The position numbers and the translations under genes are program-made. The notes beneath the pieces were generated by a model. That model was not told where the DNA came from. It did not search any database and saw nothing but the letters and a program-made list of their open reading frames with translations. DNA of 64,000 nucleotides from Planctomycetota bacterium (GTDB lineage: Bacteria > Planctomycetota > UBA1135). Location: the NCBI GenBank assembly GCA_021776925.1, contig JAJFFB010000170.1:42115-106114 (forward strand). The letters run 5' to 3'. Positions 1 through 8,722 of this stretch are shown here, piece after piece. Every line of letters starts with the position of its first letter. Within the stretch, counting starts at the first letter, position 1.

Positions 1-299
1 CCTTCACTGCCCACCAGCGGTTGAGCGACTTCCTCGATCAAGGTCTCGTTGCCCATCGCTTCTTCCTCCAGCGCCGCCCGTGACGCCAGGATCTGCAGCA
101 GGCGGAAGGGGTCGGAAGAAACTTCCGGACTTGCATCGCCCGCGCTTTCCTGGATCATGGTCGGGTCGAGCTCAGGCAGCAGCTTGGTCACCTGGTCGAT
201 CATGGTTCCGCCGGCCACCAGCCGGGCCGAATTCAAGCCCAGATAGGCGACGCCCATGGCGGTGGCCAGAAAACAGTGCTTCTTGATCTTGCCGATCAT
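1..299 (-). CDS. Pilus-cluster membrane-anchored protein, partial
   Basis: Only the N-terminal 99 or so residues are visible; the gene runs off the window edge. The start (MIGKIKKHCFLATAMG) overlaps the stop of the PilO-like gene as ATGA, so the two are almost certainly co-translated. A hydrophobic segment follows a short basic N-terminus, suggesting a membrane anchor with an acidic periplasmic or extracellular part. Its position after PilM/N- and PilO-like genes is where PilP usually lies, but the visible sequence shows no recognisable PilP motif, so the name is withheld. Confidence 0.6.
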   Translation of the reverse strand, partial: MIGKIKKHCFLATAMGVAYLGLNSARLVAGGTMIDQVTKLLPELDPTMIQESAGDASPEVSSDPFRLLQILASRAALEEEAMGNETLIEEVAQPLVGSE

Positions 300-922
300 G
301 CTCCGCCTCCCATCGCCACCTCTTCGTCCATGATTTCATCGAACTCCTCGGGCTGACCCATCATCTGTTCACGCATCTGATCAAAGGTTGTGCCGGATAA
401 ACAGTTCACCTTGCAATTGAGAATGATGCCGCCGTTGGCCGGATTGAATCCGAGGTCCAGTTCATCGACGCGCAGATAGCGGCTGCCGCGTTCGATCAGA
501 TCGAGGAAGCGCACCAGGTGTCCGTAATCACCCATGACGCGGACCTCAAAGGATTCTCGCCGGTAGTTGCCATAGGACTCGGCTTCCAGCGGGGCCACGG
601 TCAGCATCTGCACTTCGGCCCGGCGGATCGCGTCCATCAAGTAGTTGTGCCAGGTCAGTTCGGCCTTGAGCGGGGTCAGCCGCCTGCCGAAAGTCTTCGA
701 CTGATCCTCAAGATGGCGCACCTCCGCCACCATGGCGTGCATCTGCGCCAGGCTTTCCTGCTGCTCGTGGGCGGTGGCGAGGCGGCCGCTGAGCGGCTTG
801 ATGACGGCCAGCCAGGCAATCAGGAAGAATCCTGCGGCGACCGCCGCGCGGTAGCCCTCTTTGGTAGAGGTCCACTCGCGGTAGCTTGCACGCAGCTTGA
901 CCAGATCTTCCTTAATGCCCAT
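296..922 (-). CDS. PilO-like inner-membrane pilus assembly protein
   Basis: This 208-residue protein has the PilO layout: a short cytoplasmic N-terminus, one membrane helix at about residues 26-46, a coiled-coil stretch to about residue 85, then a ferredoxin-like periplasmic domain. In the family, PilO pairs with PilN to form the inner-membrane alignment platform of type IVa pili (GspM is the type II secretion equivalent). The gene starts 6 bp after the PilM/PilN-like gene and overlaps the next gene by ATGA. The assignment rests on topology, size and neighbours; sequence identity in this family is low. Confidence 0.65.
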   Translation of the reverse strand: MGIKEDLVKLRASYREWTSTKEGYRAAVAAGFFLIAWLAVIKPLSGRLATAHEQQESLAQMHAMVAEVRHLEDQSKTFGRRLTPLKAELTWHNYLMDAIRRAEVQMLTVAPLEAESYGNYRRESFEVRVMGDYGHLVRFLDLIERGSRYLRVDELDLGFNPANGGIILNCKVNCLSGTTFDQMREQMMGQPEEFDEIMDEEVAMGGGA

Positions 923-928
923 TGCTGA

Positions 929-2425
929 TCATCCTCCGGGTGGGCGACAGTAGACCTTGATCGTCATTTCCCGGGCTGCACCATCGCCGGTGGTGTTGGT
1001 GCTGGGCTCGTTGATCATGGGGAACAATTTCGAGATGACCAGCGATGCCTTCAAGGCGGCGGTCAGCTGACGCGCCTCGACCGGGGTGCGCAAAAGTTCC
1101 GGAACCTTGACCTGACCGGTCAGATTGACCCAGCGGAGACCGGGCTCAGGACCTTCTTCCTCTTCATCCTCTGCGTCTCCCATGTCACCGTAGTGCGGGG
1201 TGTAGGAGAATGGGTAGCGGCCTTCGACCTGGGTCAGGCTGAGAGCATCGGGGACCAAAGACGGCACTTCGGTGAGGATTTCCGACCAATAGACCCGGTC
1301 CATGAGAAAGGCTTCTGCCAAGCTGATTTCAATCATCATTCCGTCGCGGGCATCCACCAGATCCTCGCGCGAGATCTCGCGTTCGGCACAGATTTCATCC
1401 ACGTCGGTCTCCATGTCCGACACCTGGGCGAGCAAGGTATTTCCCTGCATCCACAGCCACACGCCCAACCCGGCGATTCCAGCGGCAAGCGGGAGCGCCT
1501 CGCGCAGCGGGAATGCGGGTCGGTCGCTCTTCGGATTGACCACCGAGTCCAGAGCCAGCGGGCCGCCCTTGCCGAATTTTCCGTTGGCCAGAACCGCCGC
1601 CAGATAGGCGGGATCAAAAGGAATTTCCGCGGCGCGCAGAAGGGCAACGGAGGTCCCCTCGGTGCAGCCGCCAAGCGCCGCGGTGAAGTCCTCGTTGGCG
1701 TGCAGGATCACGCCGCCCAACGGCCCGAGGTTGAATTCGTGCTCCGCCAGCGTGGCCAGACGCTGGATCAGGGAACGAGCCTCAGGGCCAGGGTTCTCTT
1801 TGTGCAAAGGGCTGGCCAACCGCGCCAGGACCGTGCCTTGGTGGACCAGCAGCGCAGCCATTTCCTGGCGGCCAACGACCAGGCGTACCTCGTTCTTCCA
1901 CTTGCGCGGCGCCGCCTTGTTTTTATTGCAGCGCGAGACCAGGGCGTGTGAGGTAGATACCAGCGAAAAACGGCCACGGTCCAGCTGGGACATCGCCTTG
2001 AGGACTTCCACGCCGATCCGGCGCGGAAAGAGCACCAGGCTCTTCACTTTGACCGGACTCTGCGCAACCGGGTTCACGCACGAGGCCACGCCGCCGGGTA
2101 GGCGTTCGCCCAATCGTTCTGCCAGCTGTGCCTGGGCCTGGAGCTGCTCGGGATCATCCGCGCGTGCGGTGGAAATCACGTCCAGGGCGGGATCCAGACC
2201 GAGCGTCACACGGCCACCGATGGCGCCGCTTTGCAGCAGTTCATCGAGCACCTTGGCCAGCTGGCCGGGCTGATACTCCACTTCCTGCAGGTCGCCTTTG
2301 CCACCAGGCGCATTCTTGAGGCTGCCGCGATAGATACGGACACAATCCGAACTGATCACCACGCCGGTCCTCACCGAAGACCGGGTGGATCGAGGTCGGC
2401 TTCCGTTCTTGTTGTTGCGGATCAT
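929..2425 (-). CDS. PilM/PilN-like pilus platform protein (apparent fusion)
   Basis: The 498-residue protein appears to join two functions. Roughly the first 290 residues are soluble and resemble a divergent actin-like PilM/GspL cytoplasmic domain (start VRTGVVISSDCVRIYRG). A single membrane helix near residues 308-330 (PLAAGIAGLGVWLW) is followed by a helical stretch and a periplasmic domain, as in PilN. In the GspL arrangement these two parts are normally one polypeptide; in type IVa pili they are separate genes. It is followed closely by the PilO-like gene. An acidic low-complexity stretch (DAEDEEEEGPEPG) lies in the periplasmic part. GspL-like is an alternative name. Confidence 0.6.
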   Translation of the reverse strand: MIRNNKNGSRPRSTRSSVRTGVVISSDCVRIYRGSLKNAPGGKGDLQEVEYQPGQLAKVLDELLQSGAIGGRVTLGLDPALDVISTARADDPEQLQAQAQLAERLGERLPGGVASCVNPVAQSPVKVKSLVLFPRRIGVEVLKAMSQLDRGRFSLVSTSHALVSRCNKNKAAPRKWKNEVRLVVGRQEMAALLVHQGTVLARLASPLHKENPGPEARSLIQRLATLAEHEFNLGPLGGVILHANEDFTAALGGCTEGTSVALLRAAEIPFDPAYLAAVLANGKFGKGGPLALDSVVNPKSDRPAFPLREALPLAAGIAGLGVWLWMQGNTLLAQVSDMETDVDEICAEREISREDLVDARDGMMIEISLAEAFLMDRVYWSEILTEVPSLVPDALSLTQVEGRYPFSYTPHYGDMGDAEDEEEEGPEPGLRWVNLTGQVKVPELLRTPVEARQLTAALKASLVISKLFPMINEPSTNTTGDGAAREMTIKVYCRPPGG

Positions 2426-2497
2426 CCAATTCGCTTATCGGGGATTCGAAAGGCCGCGCTTGAGCAAGCCCAGTGGCTCCGGGGCTGCGCTCGGGGG

Positions 2498-2929
2498 TCA
2501 GAATTGAACCGGAATCAGTTGTGCCGGGATGGAACTCTGCCGGTGCACAAATCCCTTCTGATTCCAGGCGACCACGTATTTGCCGAAACCACTCGAGGGC
2601 CCTTCCCGGGTCAGCAGGATCTGCCATTTGTCCTGCCATCGAACCGAAGTGAAGCGGCCCACGCGGAAGAACTCAGGCGACGGCAGATTCACGTCGAGGT
2701 CGTCAAGCTTGCGCGCGTAGTGGCCGGTTCGAGCACTGTAGGCCTGCTGCGCGCGTTCAACCTGGGCGAGCCAGTGAAACGCCTCGGAGGCCTTGGAACG
2801 CTCAACCGCGGTTTGATAGCGCGGCACTGCCAACAGCGAAAGAACTCCCAGAATGACCACGACTATGGTCAGTTCGACGAGAGAAAAGCCGCCGTGCAGG
2901 CGGCGCTGGCCGGGTGGATGGTGGTGCAT
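2498..2929 (-). CDS. Type IV pilin-like protein (second copy)
   Basis: A 143-residue prepilin. The class III signal is clear: a short basic leader, a Gly-Gly/Phe cleavage site and the hydrophobic stalk FSLVELTIVVVILGVLSLLA with Glu at mature position 5. The ATG at 2929 places the leader at a normal length; the ORF-track start 57 bases further upstream would put non-signal residues in front. The C-terminal half (WQDKW, SSGFGKYVV, WNQKGF, ending ELIPV-like) is paralogous to the neighbouring pilin, so the pair arose by tandem duplication. It is probably a (pseudo)pilin subunit processed by PilD. Confidence 0.85.
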   Translation of the reverse strand: MHHHPPGQRRLHGGFSLVELTIVVVILGVLSLLAVPRYQTAVERSKASEAFHWLAQVERAQQAYSARTGHYARKLDDLDVNLPSPEFFRVGRFTSVRWQDKWQILLTREGPSSGFGKYVVAWNQKGFVHRQSSIPAQLIPVQF

Positions 2930-3022
2930 GGAAGGATTGGTATGGGGTGGAATTAGGAATGCGCCCGCAACATCTCCCCATGTCACGGGCGCTTTCCCCT
3001 AACTCGAATCTCTCAGATTCTC

Positions 3023-3451
3023 TTAGTTGACAGGAATCAATTCGTCCTTGATGGAGCTGCGGCTCCGAGCGAAGCCGTCTTGGTTCCAGGTCACGGTGTA
3101 CCTGCCGTAACCACTGGAGGCACCTTTGCGGGTCAGCTTAAGTTCCCAGCGGGTCTGCCAGTTGTAGGAGGTGAAGTTGCCAGTCGAGAAGAACTCGGGG
3201 TTCTGGAGATCCAGATCCAGGTCTTTCATCTTTTTGGCGAACTGGCCGTTGCGCGAGTTGTAACGCTCTTGGGCGGACTCGACTTGAGCAAGCCAGGCGA
3301 AAGACTCAGACGCTTTGGAGCGCTCGACGGCGGTTTGGTAACGCGGCACGGCCATCATCGCGAGCACACCGAGAATGACGACGACAATGGTAAGCTCGAC
3401 CAGCGAGAAACCGGCCTTGTCGCGGCCGTGGTTCGATTTGAGGGATTTCAT
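3023..3451 (-). CDS. Type IV pilin-like protein (first copy)
   Basis: A 142-residue prepilin starting MKSLKSNHGRDKAG, cleaved before FSLVELTIVVVILG. Glu5 of the mature protein is present. It shares AVPRYQTAVERSKASE, the PEFF..G.FTS..WQ block and the ELIPV C-terminus with the next gene 93 bp downstream. The ATG at 3451 was chosen because it gives a standard leader of about 14 residues. The pair heads the minus-strand pilus block, upstream of the PilM/N- and PilO-like platform genes. The two copies may be major and minor pilins; nothing in the sequence decides which. Confidence 0.88.
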   Translation of the reverse strand: MKSLKSNHGRDKAGFSLVELTIVVVILGVLAMMAVPRYQTAVERSKASESFAWLAQVESAQERYNSRNGQFAKKMKDLDLDLQNPEFFSTGNFTSYNWQTRWELKLTRKGASSGYGRYTVTWNQDGFARSRSSIKDELIPVN

Positions 3452-3613
3452 TGCTATTACTTCGTGGTCAGGACCCCTCGTTTGAGGGGGTGGAAAGGCT
3501 AGGGAGAGTGGACCCCGCGCCGCATAGACCATCGTCCGCGTGGATTCCCATTCTTGAGCCCGACCAGAAAAAATTTCTGGCAAAGCTCCTGGGGACGGCT
3601 TTATCCCGGCCTG

Positions 3614-5068
3614 CTAGACCCTGACCGAGGCTCTTTCGGCCGCCAGGGCCTCTAGGTGCTCGGCGGCGTCGGCGGTCGGATAAACGCCGGTGAAACAGCC
3701 GCTGCAGAATTCTTGGATCGCTTCGTTGCCCACCCGGGCCGCCGCCACCATGCGCTGGTGGTCGAGGTAGACCAGGTGGTCGGCGCCGATTTCATCACGC
3801 ACCTCATCCACCGATCTCCCACGAGCGATGAAATCGTTCTTGGTCGCCATGTCGATGCCATAGGGGCACGCGGCGATCAGCGGCGGGGAAGTCGAGGCGA
3901 AATAAACACGCTTGGCCCCCACTCCGCGCGCCGCTTCGATAATGCGGCGCGAAGTGTTGCCGCGTACGATGGAATCGTCGACCAGAAGCACGTTCTTGCC
4001 CTCGAACTCAAGCGGGATCGGATTCAGCTTGCGCCGGATCGACGACTTGCGCACATCTTGGTTGGGCATGATGAAGGTGCGCCCGATATAGCGATTCTTG
4101 ATGAAGCCTTCGCGATAGGGCTTGTCGAGCGCATTGGCCATGCTCAATGCGGCGTCCCGCGCGCTGTCGGGAATCGGAATGACCACGTCGGGCTCCGGCG
4201 CACCGCTGGACACCCACTGCTCGGCCAAGGCCTCGCCGAATCGCCGGCGGGTTTTGTACACCGAGATTTCGTCGAGGAAGGAATCGGGCCGGGCGAAATA
4301 GACCAGTTCAAAGATGCATGGGCGGTGCTCCTCATGGCCGACCTGGATCCACACCGGGTCCTTGCCCGGTTCGACCAGGATCGCTTCGCCGTTGCGCAGA
4401 TCGCGCACGCGCTGGAAACCGAGGATGTCCAGAGCCACCGATTCGCTGGCCACCGCCCATTCAGGACCGTCTTCGGTGTCGCGGCGCCCGACCACGCACG
4501 GCTTGATGCCGGCCGGATCGCGGAAGGCGAAGAGAACGCCCTCGGACAAAATACCGACCACCGAATAGGCGCCTTTGGCGGTTTCGAAAGCGCGCGCGAC
4601 CGCGGCGCGCACCCGCTCCTGGAGCGGCGGTTCGAGGCCCGCGTCACGTAGACCGCTGGCAAAGGCGTAGAGGATCGCCTCGACGTCGCAGGAGGACTCG
4701 AGCGTGATATTGTTTTGCGGATACATCCGCGACTTCAGGTCCAACCAGTTGGTGAGGTTGCCGTTGTGGGTCATGCCGACCCCGAACGGGAAGTTGATAT
4801 AGAAGGGTTGGGCGTCTTGTTCGCTGCCCATGCCGACGGTCGGATAGCGCACGTGCGCGATCGCCAGATTGCCCGTCAGGCGCTGCATGTCGCGGGCGGA
4901 GAAAATATCCCGCACCATTCCGTTCTGCTTGCGCAGATGGAACATGCCGTCGAAAGACAGGATGCCGGCGGCGTCCTGGCCGCGATGCTGCAGGGCGATC
5001 AGGCCCTCGTAAAGCTCAGGAGCTACGTCCTTGCCGGGTAGGCCGGCAATGCCGATGAATCCGCACAT
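3614..5068 (-). CDS. purF: Amidophosphoribosyltransferase
   Basis: PurF makes 5-phosphoribosylamine from PRPP and glutamine, the first committed step of purine synthesis. Met is followed directly by the nucleophilic Cys2 of the Ntn glutaminase domain (MCGFIGIAG), with LQHRGQDAAG and AHVRYPTVG motifs. The phosphoribosyltransferase loop VLLVDDSIVRGNT is present, and a C-terminal FCSGCFTGVYPT matches the Cys pair that binds the Fe-S cluster in Bacillus-type enzymes. The start at 5068 is fixed by Cys2; the longer ORF in the track adds 153 residues that are a shadow of selU. The protein is 484 residues, normal for the family. Confidence 0.97.
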   Translation of the reverse strand: MCGFIGIAGLPGKDVAPELYEGLIALQHRGQDAAGILSFDGMFHLRKQNGMVRDIFSARDMQRLTGNLAIAHVRYPTVGMGSEQDAQPFYINFPFGVGMTHNGNLTNWLDLKSRMYPQNNITLESSCDVEAILYAFASGLRDAGLEPPLQERVRAAVARAFETAKGAYSVVGILSEGVLFAFRDPAGIKPCVVGRRDTEDGPEWAVASESVALDILGFQRVRDLRNGEAILVEPGKDPVWIQVGHEEHRPCIFELVYFARPDSFLDEISVYKTRRRFGEALAEQWVSSGAPEPDVVIPIPDSARDAALSMANALDKPYREGFIKNRYIGRTFIMPNQDVRKSSIRRKLNPIPLEFEGKNVLLVDDSIVRGNTSRRIIEAARGVGAKRVYFASTSPPLIAACPYGIDMATKNDFIARGRSVDEVRDEIGADHLVYLDHQRMVAAARVGNEAIQEFCSGCFTGVYPTADAAEHLEALAAERASVRV

Positions 5069-5115
5069 GGAAGGTCGGGTGATGGAGGGGCCGCCGCTGG
5101 GCCAGATAAACCATT

Positions 5116-6366
5116 CTACCGCCTTGGCCTTGCGGACTGCCGACGCAGCTCCTCCAGGCGCGCGTTCAATTCCGGCGAGCCGAGATCGAACTCTGCCAGC
5201 CAGTCGCGGCCGCGCTCGTCCCGCCGGTAGAGCGGATCGTAGTGGAGTTCGAGCAGGTCGCGCACCGCCGCGCGCCACTCCCCGCCGCGGATCTGTTGCT
5301 GCATGGCGTCGACCACCGTGCCGCCGAGTTTCTTGCGCAGACCCTGCAAAGCGGCGGCGGTCTGCTCGAGGCTGCCGTCTTCGACCAGATAGTCCTGCCC
5401 GAGCTGCTCGATGCGCTGCTCCATACCGGCGCACAAACGCACCTGGGCACCTGCGGTCATGGCCTGGAATAGCGGCGCCGGCAGCACCACGTCGCCAACC
5501 TTGCGGCTCTCCCCTTCCACCCACCATGGTCCCTCGGCGTGCGCACCCGCTGCCAGCTGGTCGATCCGCTCGATCAGGCCACCCTCGAAAGCCCCCTGAG
5601 TGACCGGCTGCAGACCGACCGCCCCCAGCACCGAGGAACGATGTCCGGCCAGGCCCTCCAGATCGAGGGTGGTGCCGGGGTGGTCACGCTCCAGAGCGCG
5701 CAAGATCAGGGTCTTGCCGACCCCGGTCTGACCACGCAGAACCAGGAAGGGAAGCTCAGCCGGAATCGCAGCCACCCGTTGCATCACCCACTGCCGGTAG
5801 GCCTTGTATCCGCCCCTGAGCAGCACCGCCTGGTCAAAGCCGATCGCCCGCAGCAACAGCACCACCGACTGCGAGCGCAAGCCGCCGCGCCAGCAGTTCA
5901 GGATCAGCGGCTGCGAACCGAAGGAGCCGAGCGAGGACACCGCGGTCTGCAATGGCCGAGTCTGCGCCGGGTCGGCGCGCAACTCGACGGCGAGGCGTTC
6001 AAAGGCACTGGCCCATCGCTCAGGCTCGACTTCGACCCCGAGGATCTGATCCAACAGCCGGCCCAGCCGCTGGCGCGTCAGGCTCAGCCCTTTCTCGAAG
6101 GCGGCCGCTGGCGAGACCTGCTTGAACAGGGTGCCGACCAGGGCGCGCTGATCGTCTTCGAAGAGCGGCACGTTGAGCGCCCCGGGCAGGTGGTCGCGGG
6201 CGAACTCGGACGGACTGCGCAGGTCGACCAGCCGCGGCCGCAGCTGCACACCGCTCGGCATCGGGAGGACGCCCGGTTCATCGCCTGGCTCTACACCCGG
6301 TCCCCTGCCAGGGCTGGAGCCCAGGCTGGAAATCAGGTCCGGATAGGTGAGGGTGGGAAGACGCAC
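5116..6366 (-). CDS. selU: tRNA 2-selenouridine/geranyl-2-thiouridine synthase
   Basis: SelU (MnmH) converts 2-thiouridine at the wobble position of certain tRNAs to 2-selenouridine through a geranylated intermediate. The rhodanese domain (LVDLRSPSEFARDHLPGALNVPL) ends with the catalytic Cys in LNCWRGGLRSQS, and a P-loop GQTGVGKT opens the C-terminal domain, followed by DLEGLAGHRSS. A GTG at 6366 is the preferred start, because YPDLISSLG resembles the family N-terminus; the ATG at 6261 is the alternative. A Gly/Pro-rich insert (SSPGRGPGVEPGDEPG) sits before the rhodanese domain. It is divergent from the transaldolase gene and would need selenophosphate made by SelD, which is not in this window. 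Confidence 0.93.
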   Translation of the reverse strand: MRLPTLTYPDLISSLGSSPGRGPGVEPGDEPGVLPMPSGVQLRPRLVDLRSPSEFARDHLPGALNVPLFEDDQRALVGTLFKQVSPAAAFEKGLSLTRQRLGRLLDQILGVEVEPERWASAFERLAVELRADPAQTRPLQTAVSSLGSFGSQPLILNCWRGGLRSQSVVLLLRAIGFDQAVLLRGGYKAYRQWVMQRVAAIPAELPFLVLRGQTGVGKTLILRALERDHPGTTLDLEGLAGHRSSVLGAVGLQPVTQGAFEGGLIERIDQLAAGAHAEGPWWVEGESRKVGDVVLPAPLFQAMTAGAQVRLCAGMEQRIEQLGQDYLVEDGSLEQTAAALQGLRKKLGGTVVDAMQQQIRGGEWRAAVRDLLELHYDPLYRRDERGRDWLAEFDLGSPELNARLEELRRQSARPRR

Positions 6367-6397
6367 GCCGGTCCGGGATTCTAGAATCCTGGGGCCG

Positions 6398-7657
6398 ATG
6401 ACCGATTCCCCCGCAATCGCTTCTTCCCAGCTCGCAGCTCTGATCCGCGAAGGCGTGTCCGAAGAGCTGCTGCACGCCGAATCCAATCCGCATTGGACCG
6501 CACTCAAGGCGGCCGGAACCGAGCCGTGGCTCGACACCGGCGACATGGACGAAGCCGCGCGGCTGTGGTCGCATGAGTTCACCGCCTTGACCACCAACAA
6601 CTCGCTGCTCAACAAGGAAATCCAGAAAGGCCTGTACGACGACTGGATCCCGAGCGCCGCCGCCGCGGTCCGGGCCGACCACCCCGGCATCGGCGTCGAA
6701 GAGCTGATTCTAGAAATCGCCTTTGCACTGAACGCTCGCCACGGCCTGCGCCTGGTCGAGCGCTTCGGTGCCTACGTCTCGGTCGAGCTGCACACCGATC
6801 TGGCCCACGACGTCGAGCGATCCCTTTCCTATGGGCGCCGCTATGCCGCCTTGTGTGACAAGTTCATCGTCAAGGTGCCGCTGAGTCCCGCCGGGCTGGT
6901 GGCGGCGCGCCGCCTCGAGGAAGAAGGCATTCCGGTCAACTTCACCCTCGGCTTCAGTGCGCGTCAGAATCACCTGATCACCTGCGCCGCGCGGCCGAGC
7001 TGGCTCAACGTTTTCCTCGGCCGGCTCAACGCCTACGCCGCCGGCGAAGGTCTGGGCGATGGCGACTGGGTTGGCGAGCGCGCGCTGATGGCGTCACAGG
7101 CCACGGTGCACGAACTGCGCCAGCAGCTGGGAGTTTCGACCCGCCAGATCGCGGCGAGCATGCGCACCGGCGAACAGGTCAGCACCCTGGCCGGGGTCGA
7201 TGTCTACACCATGCCGATCGCCGTCGCCGAAGGCTACCTGGCGCAGGCGGGCGACCCCGCCGAACTGCGCGACCGCACCGCCGAGGACTACCAGCCGCAG
7301 TGGGCCGAGGGCATCGACCCGAGCGCCGAAGGAGTCGAAGCCCTGTGGGAAATCAGCCCAGCGCTGCGGGCGGCGTGCGCCGAAATCGCTGAGGTCAATC
7401 CTGCCGATTTGAGTGCGGAGGGCATTCTCAGCACCCTGCACGCAGCGGGCTGCGACGACATCTTCCCGCAATTGAGTGAGGAAGAGACCGGCACCCTGAT
7501 CGCCGAGGGCAAGGCACCGCGGCGCGAGACCTGGCGCGACGCCTTGGCCAGCGGTCGTTACGGCCTGGACAGCCTGTTCACTCTCGCAGGTTTTTACGCC
7601 TTCGCCCAGGACCAGGCCGCTCTCGACGAACGCATCCGCCGCTTCCTGCAGGATTGA
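6398..7657 (+). CDS. Transaldolase-family protein
   Basis: A 419-residue TIM-barrel protein of the transaldolase family, which moves a three-carbon dihydroxyacetone unit between sugar phosphates in the non-oxidative pentose phosphate pathway. The Schiff-base lysine is in DKFIVKVPLSPAG, followed by the family-type PVNFTLGFSARQ. The N-terminal SNPHWTALKAAGTEPWLDTGD and TTNNSLLNKEI blocks fit the longer TalB/Tal-like subgroup. The start at 6398 gives MTDSP; the longer ORF adds 17 residues from the intergenic region shared with selU. It converges on the gene ending at 7715. Confidence 0.85.
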   Translation: MTDSPAIASSQLAALIREGVSEELLHAESNPHWTALKAAGTEPWLDTGDMDEAARLWSHEFTALTTNNSLLNKEIQKGLYDDWIPSAAAAVRADHPGIGVEELILEIAFALNARHGLRLVERFGAYVSVELHTDLAHDVERSLSYGRRYAALCDKFIVKVPLSPAGLVAARRLEEEGIPVNFTLGFSARQNHLITCAARPSWLNVFLGRLNAYAAGEGLGDGDWVGERALMASQATVHELRQQLGVSTRQIAASMRTGEQVSTLAGVDVYTMPIAVAEGYLAQAGDPAELRDRTAEDYQPQWAEGIDPSAEGVEALWEISPALRAACAEIAEVNPADLSAEGILSTLHAAGCDDIFPQLSEEETGTLIAEGKAPRRETWRDALASGRYGLDSLFTLAGFYAFAQDQAALDERIRRFLQD

Positions 7658-7714
7658 ATCGGCTCGTGCGGCGTCCCCCGCCGCCGCCGGCCAGCAAACC
7701 GGTCAGGGCCGTAC

Positions 7715-8722
7715 TCAGCGGCGCCAACCGCCGCCGCGTCGACCACCGCCGCTGCGCTCGCGCTCCGGAGGAGGCCCTCCGCCGGGTGGTGGCGGCGGCA
7801 CCGCGCCCTCCTTTCCTTCCGGTGGTGGGCCATGACCGGGCCCGCGGCGTCCGTTGCGCCCCTGCCAACCGCGCCGTTCGGGCCGCGGCAGCAATCCTTG
7901 AATCATGAACTCGCGCATCTTCTGGAAGAACTCGCGCGGCGCTAGCTGCTCGATCCGGGCGCGGTCCTTGGGTGGAATCTGGTTCTTGGTCCAGAAGCCG
8001 GTCTGGTCGAGTTCCTGGAGTTTCTTCCATACACGCACCAGTTCGATCTGCGCCCACATACGGTCGGCGCTGCCCGATTTGACCAGCTGCTCGACCGCGA
8101 CCTTGCCGAGCCACCCTTCTTCGACGTAGGCGTTGAGCTTTTCGATGCCGTAGCTCAGCCGCCGTTCGCTGTAGTTGCTACGGGCGATGGCCAGCCGCTC
8201 GTCCAGCGGCAACTGACGGTAGCGCTGCCAATCCTGGGGACTGCGCTGGCGAAAATCCTTGGAGCGCTCATCGAAATGCTTGCGCATCAGGCGCTGGATC
8301 GCCCGCCGCTGTTCGTGAGGAGGCAGTGCTTCGATGCGCTTGCGTTCTTCCTCAGGAAGCTGGGCCAGCGCCGCTTCGGCTTCCTTTTGAATGCGTTCGG
8401 CACGCCGCTGCATTTCTGCCTGGGCCTCGGGATCGAGATCGCGAAAGCGATCCATGCGCTTGCGGAAGTCGTGCTTTTCCTGGTCGGAAAGTTTCTCCCA
8501 CCATGCGCGCCACTCCCTGTCGGTGCGCTGCGGGGGTTCTTGCTTGTTTTTCTTGGTCTTGGCTGAGGGGGCGGGTTCTTGCTGGCTCTGTTCGGTCTTG
8601 GCGGTCGGCGGCACATCGGCATCCACCTGTCCCACATGTCCCACATGTCTCACCTGTCCCACATGCATTGGCAAGGGCGGCAACGCAGAGGGCACCAGCA
8701 TGAGCAAAGCGGTGACCAGCAT
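7715..8722 (-). CDS. Secreted helical protein with Gly/Pro/Arg-rich tail
   Basis: A 335-residue protein starting with a probable signal sequence (MLVTALLMLVPSALPPLP). Residues about 75-290 are highly charged and helical (WWEKLSDQEKHDFRKRMDRFRDL, LPEEERKRIEALPPHEQRR), resembling DUF3106-like proteins. The last 50 residues are low-complexity Pro/Gly/Arg (PPPPPGGGPPPERERSGGG). It overlaps the putative anti-sigma gene by one base (TGATG), so it belongs to the ECF sigma operon and may be an envelope target or partner. A 9-bp tandem repeat encodes HVG/QV units just after the signal. Function unknown. Confidence 0.7.
   Translation of the reverse strand: MLVTALLMLVPSALPPLPMHVGQVRHVGHVGQVDADVPPTAKTEQSQQEPAPSAKTKKNKQEPPQRTDREWRAWWEKLSDQEKHDFRKRMDRFRDLDPEAQAEMQRRAERIQKEAEAALAQLPEEERKRIEALPPHEQRRAIQRLMRKHFDERSKDFRQRSPQDWQRYRQLPLDERLAIARSNYSERRLSYGIEKLNAYVEEGWLGKVAVEQLVKSGSADRMWAQIELVRVWKKLQELDQTGFWTKNQIPPKDRARIEQLAPREFFQKMREFMIQGLLPRPERRGWQGRNGRRGPGHGPPPEGKEGAVPPPPPGGGPPPERERSGGGRRGGGWRR
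8624..8668. repeat. 9-bp tandem repeat, five units
   Basis: Five consecutive 9-bp units (CACCTGTCC, CACATGTCC, CACATGTCT, CACCTGTCC, CACATGCAT on the plus strand) lie inside the gene at 7715-8722, where they encode repeating His-Val-Gly and Gln-Val units. The period keeps the reading frame. Confidence 0.85.

Noticed and set aside
5069-5527. N-terminal 153-residue extension of PurF
   Set aside because: It overlaps selU in another frame, and PurF needs Cys right after the initiator Met, which fixes the start at 5068.
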